This document shows positions 18,401 to 25,716 of a DNA stretch of 58,770 nt, one piece after another. The first letter of the stretch is position 1. Each line of letters opens with the position of its first letter. The stretch comes from an uncultured Anaerotignum sp. (GTDB lineage Bacteria > Bacillota > Clostridia > Lachnospirales > Anaerotignaceae): NCBI RefSeq assembly GCF_934277605.1, contig NZ_CAKQVD010000005.1, forward strand, positions 1-58,770. Direction: 5' to 3'. The notes under the pieces were generated by a model. It saw only the letters and a program-made list of their open reading frames with translations. It was not told the DNA's origin and searched no databases. The translations under genes and the position numbers were made by a program.

Positions 18401-20117
18401 CATTGACTTTAAGCTGTATCGAAAGACGAGCAAGGATGGGCCGTTTGAAGAAGTGAAGGGCAAGCCCTCCATTTGGGCGAATAACGCCACAACGCTACAT
18501 TATATCATTGATAAGAGCGGGAACAGCAGCAACGATTATGACTTTAAAAAATTCAACGAATTGGCGGATTATCAGGAATATGGTGTGCAAATAACCGCAA
18601 TAGATGGGAATACTGAGCGCAGCGGATGGAACCGCCTTGTGCATATCAATGTAAAGTGTATTGCAGGGCCATATAGACAGCTTGCCACATTGGCAGCAAA
18701 CCCCATCGGTCAGTATAGCACTATTGTAGATAAGGGGAGTGCTTCTAATGTAAACTATTCACGGCAGGATTTGAAGGACCCTAAGAAATTTACCATGGAA
18801 ATTCCGTTCACAGATACGCTGGTGCCGGAATTTATAGGGAACTCTCCTATTTTACAACAGGATCCAAACTTAAAACCCGAGGATGCAATGATTACGGATA
18901 TTTTGATTCGTCCCCAGTTAAAGACAAACAGGAATGCAGATATGTATTATCTGATTGCACCGAAGGGAACAATCACAGTGGATACGAGTAAGCAGGAAGA
19001 GCTGAATAAGCTGGCACTGCCAATCATTGCAAATGCACTTAAACCGGAAAATAGCTTCTGGGGTACCTATAAAATCGCAAGCGGAAATACTCTTTATCAG
19101 CCGACACTTCCTGCAAAGGATGAATTAACGCCGAATAAGGAGTATGAAGTATTCTTTGTACTCAAGAGCACACCGCCGGAGCCTTCCAAGGTGTACTATC
19201 GGGCATTTACAACAACGCCCATTCAGCCGCCTACGCTGGAGGCGAGGGTTTTTGCGCAAAGAGAAACTGCTGCACAGGTGCGGATTACATCTGATAAAAA
19301 TGCAAGGGTTGACTGGATTGTTTTAAATAGAAATGATGCAAAAGACTATCTGACTGCGGATAAAAAAGGGGTAAAACCTGATAAAAAAGATCAGGTTGCC
19401 ACAATTATTCGTAATGGTAACAAGAATCCCGGATTAACACCTCTTACTTATGGCAGCGGTGTGGCAAAGCTGAGCAAGGATGATAAGAATTATGAGCTGA
19501 TGGTAGATGTAACCGGACTGCAGCAGGATACCTATTATGTTTTGCTGGCTGTGGCGCAGATGGCACTTTCCAACGGGCAGAGTGTGGGCGGTGACTCTGT
19601 GATTGCGGTTTCCGAGGAATTTACGGTGAAGGATGTCACGCCACCTGAGATTGTTGGTAAGGATGACCGTTTGCCGACGGAAATTGGCGCAAAATCGGCT
19701 ATCAATGCAGGCAATCCCTACGGTGGGAACGTGACAATAAACTTTACGGAGCCGCTGTTCTATATGGCGTATGAAGGGGCAGAGGCAAAGCCGCTCACGC
19801 CTGAGGTCTTTAAAGAGGATTTTATAAAAGAGTTGAATAGTGGTGGTAATACTAAATTTTCTGTTACTGACGGTAATATTAGGACACGGAAGGTTCCGAT
19901 GGCAGATGGCAAGACTGCGTCCGCAGTGATGGGATGTACTTTAAATTTCCAAAACGCAACAGGCGGTGCTACTGCAAGCGTTATGACGATGACGCTGTGT
20001 GATGCGGGCGGAAACGTGATGAAGCCATTTAGCATTATATTCCATGATGAAGAGGATGGAACGAATGTCGCTCAATCCCGAAAGAAGTCCTATTGGTCTT
20101 ACGAGTACATTCGTTGA
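15486..20117 (+). CDS. Large SLH-domain surface protein with Ig-like repeats
   Basis: 1543 residues. Signal peptide (basic start, LLALLLCAVIGFTTLPALHA) then three S-layer homology repeats (about 39-205; WARNSLNHMVNAGILNGD, WYADHIRVAYAQGYFSG, WSRGFVGAAVDKGYIHGYSN). A beta-rich segment with Gly- and Asn-rich turns follows (about 205-450), then a series of Ig/fibronectin-like modules each introduced by a DTTPP-type motif (KPGF, TTPPEF, VVPPTAKV, VTPPEIVG). SLH domains bind secondary cell-wall polymers. Start overlaps the PilZ stop, so expression is coupled to a motility regulator. The specific role is unknown; it could be an adhesin or part of the surface layer. Confidence 0.85.
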   Translation: MIEKNGFGKRLLALLLCAVIGFTTLPALHAQEVYGAELKGVSEGHWARNSLNHMVNAGILNGDKDGQLYPDRTVTRAEYVAMLNRAFNYSSYQDKSLPFRDIKGGEWYADHIRVAYAQGYFSGISANQAGANKPVTREEAAALLCRNLKVSKKALQIDQFTDSRSVSQWSRGFVGAAVDKGYIHGYSNKTFLPKKNISRAEAATMLSNSLGTVLLERGSYQYNLISGNMTISSSGVELQDTTITGDLYITNGVGSGYVKLKNVKVLGEVIVCGGGEGNWGGNSIVLDDCTIKRLTVDGAENKPISLYAKGNTNVSNTDIKSNTFLENHEDTIPGFDNIKVLGSNETKLHLSGNFQRVELMKPKNQLQLGKGSIKNLTVDEDATDSKITLDRNTVVKNLRADGSCQVVGRGDIGNLLVTTNGVKVEALPDQIEIRPGVTANIAGQKMTSLDAEESSARPRILAGYPKADEITPTAAKMFFSANKPGTIYWALTYGDADKLTEEQIMKPSTINVIKKNGTAAVEESAKELSVSLSGLEPNAKYTLSAVLVDARGDISRIKEEVFRMADNTKPGFVSGYPRTVPRSSDSFDIEATPTKDCTLYWAVFRKGAVAPTAYQLRSQDLRGEIAKGKKKSEKNIEYRMTVNGLTEKEVYDVYIMASDGENDSQIVKLSGTTKDTTPPEFINQTPRSDKAADTSVDVRVAANEDATVYYVVCEWGTKFPIPVPPATTQPDLKSDEAKNQVLTGNNAFKTGKATLKANTEATVKISGGLKAQTPYQLFMVLQDKAGNLSEVKKLEIKTRDVVPPTAKVEFDGSIDGKAKVEEPIRIVFSEIVWSSATMKELTPETINEEIVKLYDVTTGKAEKVALDYTKIQVKVGENNETVLEFPPQAFGTGAGLNSGNRYQFELNNITDTSGNAMKNPTLLDAFETVPPLVELTETTTSAGMDYTFSLEPQSKKTSDLILFDMILESDTHIDFKLYRKTSKDGPFEEVKGKPSIWANNATTLHYIIDKSGNSSNDYDFKKFNELADYQEYGVQITAIDGNTERSGWNRLVHINVKCIAGPYRQLATLAANPIGQYSTIVDKGSASNVNYSRQDLKDPKKFTMEIPFTDTLVPEFIGNSPILQQDPNLKPEDAMITDILIRPQLKTNRNADMYYLIAPKGTITVDTSKQEELNKLALPIIANALKPENSFWGTYKIASGNTLYQPTLPAKDELTPNKEYEVFFVLKSTPPEPSKVYYRAFTTTPIQPPTLEARVFAQRETAAQVRITSDKNARVDWIVLNRNDAKDYLTADKKGVKPDKKDQVATIIRNGNKNPGLTPLTYGSGVAKLSKDDKNYELMVDVTGLQQDTYYVLLAVAQMALSNGQSVGGDSVIAVSEEFTVKDVTPPEIVGKDDRLPTEIGAKSAINAGNPYGGNVTINFTEPLFYMAYEGAEAKPLTPEVFKEDFIKELNSGGNTKFSVTDGNIRTRKVPMADGKTASAVMGCTLNFQNATGGATASVMTMTLCDAGGNVMKPFSIIFHDEEDGTNVAQSRKKSYWSYEYIR

Positions 20118-20145
20118 CATTGGTAGTAAAAAATATCGACAATAC

Positions 20146-20196
20146 ATGACAAAACGCTGTACTCCTTCCAAGGAAGGAGTGCAGAGGATTTGTCAT
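20146..20196. repeat. Long inverted repeat between the SLH gene and the next gene
   Basis: Outer arms ATGACAAA (20146-20153) and TTTGTCAT (20189-20196). Inner arms CTGTACTCCTTCC (20157-20169) and GGAAGGAGTGCAG (20172-20184). No U-run follows on either strand, so it is more likely an mRNA stability or processing hairpin than a terminator. Confidence 0.7.
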
Positions 20197-20216
20197 AATA
20201 AAAAGGCGGTAGAAAG

Positions 20217-21143
20217 ATGAGGAAGAAAAAAATTATATTGGTTGTTGTATTAGTCGCTGTTGTTGCGGCTGCATTGGTGTATTTTTTCGTCCTTAGAGGA
20301 AAGGGCGCAGGCAAGGCAAAGCTGCCCGCCCCTGTGGAAGCATATACACTGCAGGAGGAAAGTGTTGACTCCATTACAACAGCGGTGGAGGAAGGCAAAA
20401 ATGAAGTCTTAATTTCGGTTTCGACGACGAATCCGCCGGAGGACGAGAAAAAGGACAAGGACAAGGATAAAGATAAAGAGGATGAAGAAGAGACTGCCGA
20501 AACACCGCAGGCAACAGATGAAAACCAAGAAAATTGGAGCTATTATTATTACAGAATCGGCACTGACAGTGAGGAAGCGATTAAGCAATATAAGAAATTC
20601 TTAACCGAGGATGGCTTTGCTAAGGTTACGAAGGATGCGGATTTTAAGCAGCCTGTGAGCCAATATGCAGAGGCATATCAGAAGGATGGACAGCAAAGCG
20701 GACGCTTGTTTGTGGTTGAGCTGGAGTATCCCTTGGAGGGGAATGCCGATACGGGTCTTTACAGCATTAAGGTAAGGCTGGAGGAAAAGCCCAAGCTGAA
20801 GCCTGTGACCAGAGAGGACACGCTTGATTATTTCATGGGACTGGATTATAAGGTTCTGGGGCTGGAAAAGCCCATAGGGGATTATAGCATTGTCATGGAT
20901 ATGGGCAGAACCATTGTGGATGGAACGGAATGCTATGGCATTTGCCTTTATGAAAAGGGTGGAGAGGAACAAAGCTATTTCGTTAAGAAATTCTATCTTT
21001 CCCTTGCGGAAAAGAAGCTGTTTGAATATTTGAACGGAGACATTGTCGGGATGGAGGAAAACAAAAGCGTTTCCGAGCAGACGGCAGACGTTTCCAAGCA
21101 ATCGGCGGATGTGGCACAGACAGCAGGCTCTGCACCGCAGTAA
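20217..21143 (+). CDS. Membrane-anchored protein of unknown function
   Basis: 308 residues. A basic start (MRKKKIIL) runs straight into a single hydrophobic segment (about 6-27), suggesting an uncleaved anchor with the rest outside. A Lys/Asp/Glu-rich linker (about 75-100) precedes a folded domain with WSYYYYRIGTDSEEAIKQYKKFL and a late YFVKKFYLSLAEKKLFEYL. The tail is Ser/Gln/Ala rich. I do not recognise a family. It follows the SLH gene with a hairpin between and ends before a strong terminator, so it probably belongs to the same surface unit. Confidence 0.6.
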   Translation: MRKKKIILVVVLVAVVAAALVYFFVLRGKGAGKAKLPAPVEAYTLQEESVDSITTAVEEGKNEVLISVSTTNPPEDEKKDKDKDKDKEDEEETAETPQATDENQENWSYYYYRIGTDSEEAIKQYKKFLTEDGFAKVTKDADFKQPVSQYAEAYQKDGQQSGRLFVVELEYPLEGNADTGLYSIKVRLEEKPKLKPVTREDTLDYFMGLDYKVLGLEKPIGDYSIVMDMGRTIVDGTECYGICLYEKGGEEQSYFVKKFYLSLAEKKLFEYLNGDIVGMEENKSVSEQTADVSKQSADVAQTAGSAPQ

Positions 21144-21200
21144 AACGGACGAAAGCGGAGCTGTGATTGTATTTTTCATATCCCGATGATGAGGAAGGGC

Positions 21201-21240
21201 AAGAGGTTCTTTGACAGAGCCTTTTGTTCTTCTTTTTTTA
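21201..21240 (+). terminator. Terminator after the SLH/membrane protein operon
   Basis: Ten-base stem with two G-U pairs (arms 21201-21210 and 21216-21225), loop TTGAC, then TGTTCTTCTTTTTTT. Confidence 0.7.
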
Positions 21241-21388
21241 TTGCTTTATTTATGCTGTTTGAGTAAGAAATGATATCTCCCGTAAGTGCGAAACAATGAA
21301 AAATCCGAAGTGCTTGGTATGCTGATGGTGCCGGAGGAAACGGATGATGTTCTAAGGCGGTGCAAGCGGAAGGCAGGTGAAAAATAGG

Positions 21389-21415
21389 AGGATGGCATGA
21401 TATGCCATCCTTTTT
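21389..21415 (+). terminator. Second plus-strand terminator
   Basis: Perfect arms AGGATGGCAT (21389-21398) and ATGCCATCCT (21402-21411) with a 3-base loop, followed by TTTTT. Confidence 0.8.
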
Positions 21416-21460
21416 CGTGCTTCAAGGGACTGCTTTGTTCACCGCTTAGCCGAAAGCATA

Positions 21461-21502
21461 AAAAAGCAAGAAATTCCTTTGTATCGGAATTTCTTGCTTT
21501 TT
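21461..21502 (-). terminator. Bidirectional terminator after the chemoreceptor gene
   Basis: Perfect 17-base arms 21461-21477 and 21486-21502 with an 8-base loop. The arms start and end in A and T runs, so it works on either strand. It is the expected end of the leftward chemoreceptor transcript. Confidence 0.8.
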
Positions 21503-21589
21503 CAGTTTTCTCAATTTGGATGCACCAAACAAATCAAGGGTATTTGATAGATAAATTTGCTATAGAGCGTGATTCCCTTTCAGCCTGTT

Positions 21590-23764
21590 TTAATGATTCA
21601 ATTCATCATCCCGTTTTAATTTGAAACGAGAAACCATGTTATTCATGATTGTAGCCTGACTGGAAAGCTCCTCACTCGTTGCGGCACTTTCTTCTGCCGT
21701 TGCGGAGTTGGTCTGGACAACTGCGGAAATCTGCTCGATCCCCGTTGTTACCTGTGCGATGCTATCTGCCTGCTCGTTGGAGGCAATCGCAATTTCCTGT
21801 ACCAGCTGCTCTACCTGGCTTACGTTATCTGCAACAATTTGCAGAGCGGTAGCTGTTTCGCCGGTGATTTTTCCACCGTTTGCAACGGACTGGATGGTAC
21901 CCTCGATGAGCTGTGTTGTATTTTTTGCAGCCTCGGCAGATTTTTGTGCCAGATTTCTGACCTCATCGGCTACAACTGCAAAGCCCTTGCCTGCTGCCCC
22001 TGCACGGGCTGCCTCAACGGCTGCATTCAGTGCAAGGATGTTTGTCTGGAAGGCGATATCATCAATGGTTTTGATGATTTTTTCGATTTCACTGGATTTT
22101 TCGGTAATATCCTGCATTGCGGAGGACATTTCCCGCATTTTATCGTTACTCTTAACTACTTCGTTGCCCATTACGTTGGCAATATCATTTGCCTTGCCGG
22201 CTTTTTCCGCAGTCCGCTTGGTTTCATTGGAAATTTCATCCATGGAAGCGGAAAGCTCTTCAACTGTGGATGCCTGCTCGGTTGCACCCTGAGACAAATC
22301 CTGAGAGGCTGCGGCAACCTGCTCTGCACCACGGTTTACCTGTTCGGATGCAATCTTGATGTTCAACAAAGAGCTGCTTAATTTTCCAACAATTTCTTGA
22401 AGTGCGGTAATCAGTGGATGGAAATCTCCTTTATAGATTTCCTTATTCTTCATTTCGACTACGAAGTCTCCTTCTGCCAATTTTTCTAATATATCAGACA
22501 GATTTTGAATGACCGTTCTGGTGCGGAGCATCATCGTTCGCATACTATCTGCCAAGCCGCCGATTTCATCCTTGGATTCATACGTGATGTCTACCTGCAA
22601 ATTGCCGTTTGCCATGGCATTTGCAGCACTTTCGATTTCCTCCAGAGGCTGAAGCATTTTTTTCAAAACAGAACGAATCAAAAGAATCGTTATTACAATT
22701 GTTACAATCGAAAGGAATATGGTTGTATAGAAAATGCTGTTTGCTGCCGCCTTATATTCCTTTTTCAGCAGAGAGGTTGTGACATACCACGTTTCTGCCC
22801 CCACCTTTACGGGTGCTGCATAACGGATGAAGGTGCCGCCGTTTTCTTTTGTTGTAATGTGGAAGCGCTCACCGCTCTTCATGTGCTCTGACAATTCTGT
22901 ATAGGAAGCGGGCTTTACCAGCTCACTCATGTTTTTGGCAATGAGATCCTCATGTGTGCTGTAAATGATATTATGGTTATCCTTAACCAAGGAAAGGTAC
23001 ATGGAAGGATACTTGTCATCAGACTCATTCAGCATACTGAAAACATCACTTTTGATATCCAGCAGCACAACACCCTTAAACTGACCATTATACATGATGG
23101 GATAGCCGATGGAATACATCAATGTACCATTTGTATCAATATAGGCATCCATGAAAGCAATATCCCCATCTTTTGCGCCGGTATAATATTCTCTATCTTT
23201 ATATCTATCGTATGTAAAGTTTTCGATTCTTTTGGTAGAGATATCCTTTGTTATACCATAAGGGCCATAGGTTTTGATGGATGGAGAAAAGGCATAAGGC
23301 TCCAGAAATACACCAACGCCATCCAGAGACTTATTATTTGACAAGGCCGACCAAATGGTGTTCAGGATAACGGTTTCCGCATCCATCTCATCCTCGGTCA
23401 GGGGCTTGCCGCAGACACTACTGGTATAGGCTGCTTCGCCGCCCTTGCCCTGCTGGCTAAACAGATACTCTAATTGATAGATAACGGTATCTGAAATGCT
23501 ATCACAATCATTCAGAATGGATTCGATTTTCAGAACGTTCTCATCACAAAGCTTGTCGAACCTTGAATCCACTGCGGCATTTATCTTGCGTGACACCTGC
23601 GCAGTGGAAAGCAGATTTGAAGTCACCATACATATAAGCAAAACAATCGCACAGATTGCGGATAGCTTTGATGCAAGGTGCATTTCGTTGAAGTTAAGCC
23701 TTTTACCAAGCAAGTCCTCCTTATTGATTTTCTTTTTTCGTTCTTTTGGAATACTTTCCTGCAT
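21590..23764 (-). CDS. Methyl-accepting chemotaxis protein with Cache sensor
   Basis: 724 residues. First membrane segment at about 33-55 (AICAIVLLICMVTSNLL). A periplasm-facing double-Cache-type sensor at about 60-340 includes GYPIMYNGQFKGVVLLDIKSD. A second membrane segment lies at about 345-367 (FYTTIFLSIVTIVITILLI). HAMP follows (LEEIESAANAMANGNLQVDI), then the methylation helices and the signalling hairpin tip DDIAFQTNILALNAAVEAAR. It ends without a CheR-docking pentapeptide. The ligand cannot be read from sequence; Cache domains of this type often bind amino acids or organic acids. It is a single-gene transcript divergent from the fla operon. Confidence 0.94.
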   Translation of the reverse strand: MQESIPKERKKKINKEDLLGKRLNFNEMHLASKLSAICAIVLLICMVTSNLLSTAQVSRKINAAVDSRFDKLCDENVLKIESILNDCDSISDTVIYQLEYLFSQQGKGGEAAYTSSVCGKPLTEDEMDAETVILNTIWSALSNNKSLDGVGVFLEPYAFSPSIKTYGPYGITKDISTKRIENFTYDRYKDREYYTGAKDGDIAFMDAYIDTNGTLMYSIGYPIMYNGQFKGVVLLDIKSDVFSMLNESDDKYPSMYLSLVKDNHNIIYSTHEDLIAKNMSELVKPASYTELSEHMKSGERFHITTKENGGTFIRYAAPVKVGAETWYVTTSLLKKEYKAAANSIFYTTIFLSIVTIVITILLIRSVLKKMLQPLEEIESAANAMANGNLQVDITYESKDEIGGLADSMRTMMLRTRTVIQNLSDILEKLAEGDFVVEMKNKEIYKGDFHPLITALQEIVGKLSSSLLNIKIASEQVNRGAEQVAAASQDLSQGATEQASTVEELSASMDEISNETKRTAEKAGKANDIANVMGNEVVKSNDKMREMSSAMQDITEKSSEIEKIIKTIDDIAFQTNILALNAAVEAARAGAAGKGFAVVADEVRNLAQKSAEAAKNTTQLIEGTIQSVANGGKITGETATALQIVADNVSQVEQLVQEIAIASNEQADSIAQVTTGIEQISAVVQTNSATAEESAATSEELSSQATIMNNMVSRFKLKRDDELNH

Positions 23765-24010
23765 AATACTTACCGTCCCCTCTTTAAAATTTGGTTTCTT
23801 TGAACCTTCTCCTTTTGTAGATTTTTATTGACAGAAATTTACAGCATTTCTTATCTTCTATATATTACTCTTATTGTATATAAAATACCAGTTCTTTTGG
23901 GAAAGTTCTAAATGTTTGTGTAGTTTTCAATAAAAGGTCGTTTTTTTGTATGTTTTTTGTATAAATTTCGTATATTTCGTCTATGGACGTAAATAAAACT
24001 GCATATAGCG

Positions 24011-24095
24011 TATAATTTAAATATGAAAACCGTGCATTTGAAAAAATAAGTGCGCCGTTACCAGAACGAATCAAGCCGATGCACTCTGTTTTTTT
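24011..24095 (+). ncRNA. Possible short terminated transcript in the fla operon upstream region
   Basis: TATAAT at 24011-24016 is followed by a stretch ending in a hairpin (AGTGC 24049-24053 with GCACT 24081-24085; GTGCAT 24032-24037 with ATGCAC is an alternative) and seven T at 24089-24095. The -35 is poor and the hairpin modest, so this is tentative. Confidence 0.25.
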
Positions 24096-24330
24096 CTTGT
24101 GTATTCACGGATGGATAGCTTTTTTCTGTGCCTTGAAATGAGAAAACGGAGGACTGCGGCTTGCCGGAAAAGAGCTGATTTTGAAGCATCGGACGCCTCG
24201 GCTCGGCATGGCGTTTCGTGTCATTTTAAGAGAAAAAGGGCGAATCATGTCCGAGAGGGGCACATTTGAAATGGCAAAGGATATAATATATTATATTTTT
24301 CGTTAATTTTATGGAGAAATCTGTAAAATT

Positions 24331-24359
24331 TTGCTATGGACTATTTCATGCCATATATA
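24331..24359 (+). promoter_or_regulatory. Sigma-A-type promoter of the fla/che operon
   Basis: TTGCTA (24331-24336), 17-base spacer, TATATA (24354-24359). The start site would be near 24366, about 60 bases before flgB. It is the best housekeeping-type match before the long operon. Confidence 0.55.
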
Positions 24360-24428
24360 GTATATTATGGATAAAGAATTAAATAATAGGGATACTATGG
24401 AAAGATTATAGATTGGGGGTTGCTGAAA

Positions 24429-24812
24429 TTGTCTTCTTGGCTCAGTAATTCAATGTTTTTGACGGAAAAAACAATCGATTATTTATGGAAAAAACAAGAG
24501 GTTTCCGCAAACAACATTGCTAATTGTGAAACACCGGGCTTCAAAAGCAGCTATGTTACTTTTGAGGATGAATTAAATATGCGTATGAAAAAAATACATT
24601 CTGCGAAAGCCGGAGCTATTCGGGAACAGATTGCACAGGCTTCTCCGAGGGTGCATGTAACAAAAGAGGAAATGAATAAGCTGGACGAAAGCAACGTGGA
24701 TATTGTTGCGGAAAATGCGGAGCTGGCGAAATCGGGAATACAATATGAATATGCAATCAGATCGATTAGTGATGATTTTACAAGATTGCGTACGGCAATC
24801 AAGGGTACTTAA
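24429..24812 (+). CDS. flgB: Flagellar proximal rod protein FlgB
   Basis: About 127 residues from TTG 24429, which has GGGGG 9 bases upstream; TTG 24420 abuts it. Rod signature KKQEVSANNIANCETPGFKSSYVTFEDEL and C-terminal helix GIQYEYAIRSISDDFTRLRTAI. It forms part of the proximal rod with FlgC and FliE. First gene of the long plus-strand operon. Confidence 0.93.
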   Translation: MSSWLSNSMFLTEKTIDYLWKKQEVSANNIANCETPGFKSSYVTFEDELNMRMKKIHSAKAGAIREQIAQASPRVHVTKEEMNKLDESNVDIVAENAELAKSGIQYEYAIRSISDDFTRLRTAIKGT

Positions 24813-24877
24813 TCGTTTCGGATTTATCGGAGAGTATATGACAGGCATTTTAAGGCTTTGATTGGGAGAGGATTTTT

Positions 24878-25324
24878 ATGGGATTTTTAAACATTATGGA
24901 TACCTGTGCCTCTGGCATGACTGCCCAGTGGCTTCGTATGGATATTGCGGCAGAGAACATTACCAATGCGGATACGACCAGAACGGAAAACGGCGGGCCG
25001 TATCGCAGAAAGATGGTGGTTTTTGAGCCGAGAACGCAGGAAAGCGCCTTTAAAAAACACCTGAACAGAGAAATTTTAAAGCGGCAGGAGTATAAGGGCG
25101 GCGTACAGGTGGCAGAAATCGTGGAGGATGACAGACCCGGCGAGATGGTTTATGACCCTACGCATCCGGATGCCAATGCGGACGGATATGTGGAAATGCC
25201 GAATGTTGATTTATTGAAGGAAATGGTAGATACCATGGCGGCAAGCAGGGCATACGACGCATCCCTGACGGCGTTTAATGTTTTTAAGACAATGGCATCC
25301 AGAGCCTTAGATATTGGGAAATGA
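24878..25324 (+). CDS. flgC: Flagellar proximal rod protein FlgC
   Basis: 148 residues. N-terminal rod motif RMDIAAENITNADTTRTENG and the FlgC-typical GGPYRRKMVVFEPR, then VEMPNVDLLKEMVDTMAASR. GGGAGAGG precedes the ATG. Same operon as flgB, in the usual flgB-flgC-fliE order. Confidence 0.95.
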   Translation: MGFLNIMDTCASGMTAQWLRMDIAAENITNADTTRTENGGPYRRKMVVFEPRTQESAFKKHLNREILKRQEYKGGVQVAEIVEDDRPGEMVYDPTHPDANADGYVEMPNVDLLKEMVDTMAASRAYDASLTAFNVFKTMASRALDIGK

Positions 25325-25378
25325 TTTGATTTTTCGTATGCTTTGGATTATTTTGCGTGGATTTGAGGAGGAAAGGGA

Positions 25379-25684
25379 ATGTTTATTGAACCGATGATTG
25401 GACTCAGCAGTATTTCTGAAAAGCAGAAGGAGCTTTCCAAAACAGCCGTATCCGGAGGGAAGGGCAGTGCTTTTCAGGATATTTTTACTTCCGCAGTCAA
25501 CAATGTGAAAACCGCAGAAACGGAATTGGCACAGACACAGTATCTTTTTTCTACCGGACAGCTTGAGGAGCCGCATTTGCTGACCATTGCATCTACAAAG
25601 GCACAGACCTCTGTGGATTTTCTGGTTATGCTGCGGAATAAGGCACTGGACGCATACAATGAGATTATGCGCATGAATATTTAA
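25379..25684 (+). CDS. fliE: Hook-basal body protein FliE
   Basis: 101 residues, mostly helical. The conserved C-terminal half reads TEVAQ-like TELAQTQYLFSTGQLEEPH then TSVDFLVMLRNKALDAYNEI. FliE joins the MS ring to the rod and is an early export substrate. GAGGAGG lies upstream. Confidence 0.93.
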   Translation: MFIEPMIGLSSISEKQKELSKTAVSGGKGSAFQDIFTSAVNNVKTAETELAQTQYLFSTGQLEEPHLLTIASTKAQTSVDFLVMLRNKALDAYNEIMRMNI

Positions 25685-25716
25685 AGAAAAATCAATGAAA
25701 TGAAGAGGGAACGGAA

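Larger units (their letters stand above)
21144..21589. other. Gene-poor stretch with three terminators
   Basis: Three stem-loops with U-runs lie here, listed separately. Between the first two is a 33-codon frame (GTG 21286 to TAG 21387, containing LGMLMVPEETDDVLRRCK) without a visible ribosome binding site. It may be a gene remnant. Nothing else is evident. Confidence 0.4.
23765..24428. other. Divergent regulatory region between the chemoreceptor and flgB
   Basis: 664 bases without a convincing gene. It contains a possible small transcript (24011-24095) and a sigma-A-type promoter (24331-24359). On the minus strand TATACA at about 23875-23880 with a poor -35 could serve the chemoreceptor. 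I looked for a cyclic-di-GMP riboswitch, known ahead of some clostridial flagellar operons, and did not see its conserved core. Confidence 0.5.

Noticed and set aside
21286..21387. Small gene of 33 codons between two terminators
   Set aside because: No ribosome binding site and no recognisable family; kept only as a remark for the intergenic stretch.
23765..24428. Cyclic-di-GMP riboswitch before the fla operon
   Set aside because: Expected from some other clostridia, but I could not find the conserved core of either class in this gap.
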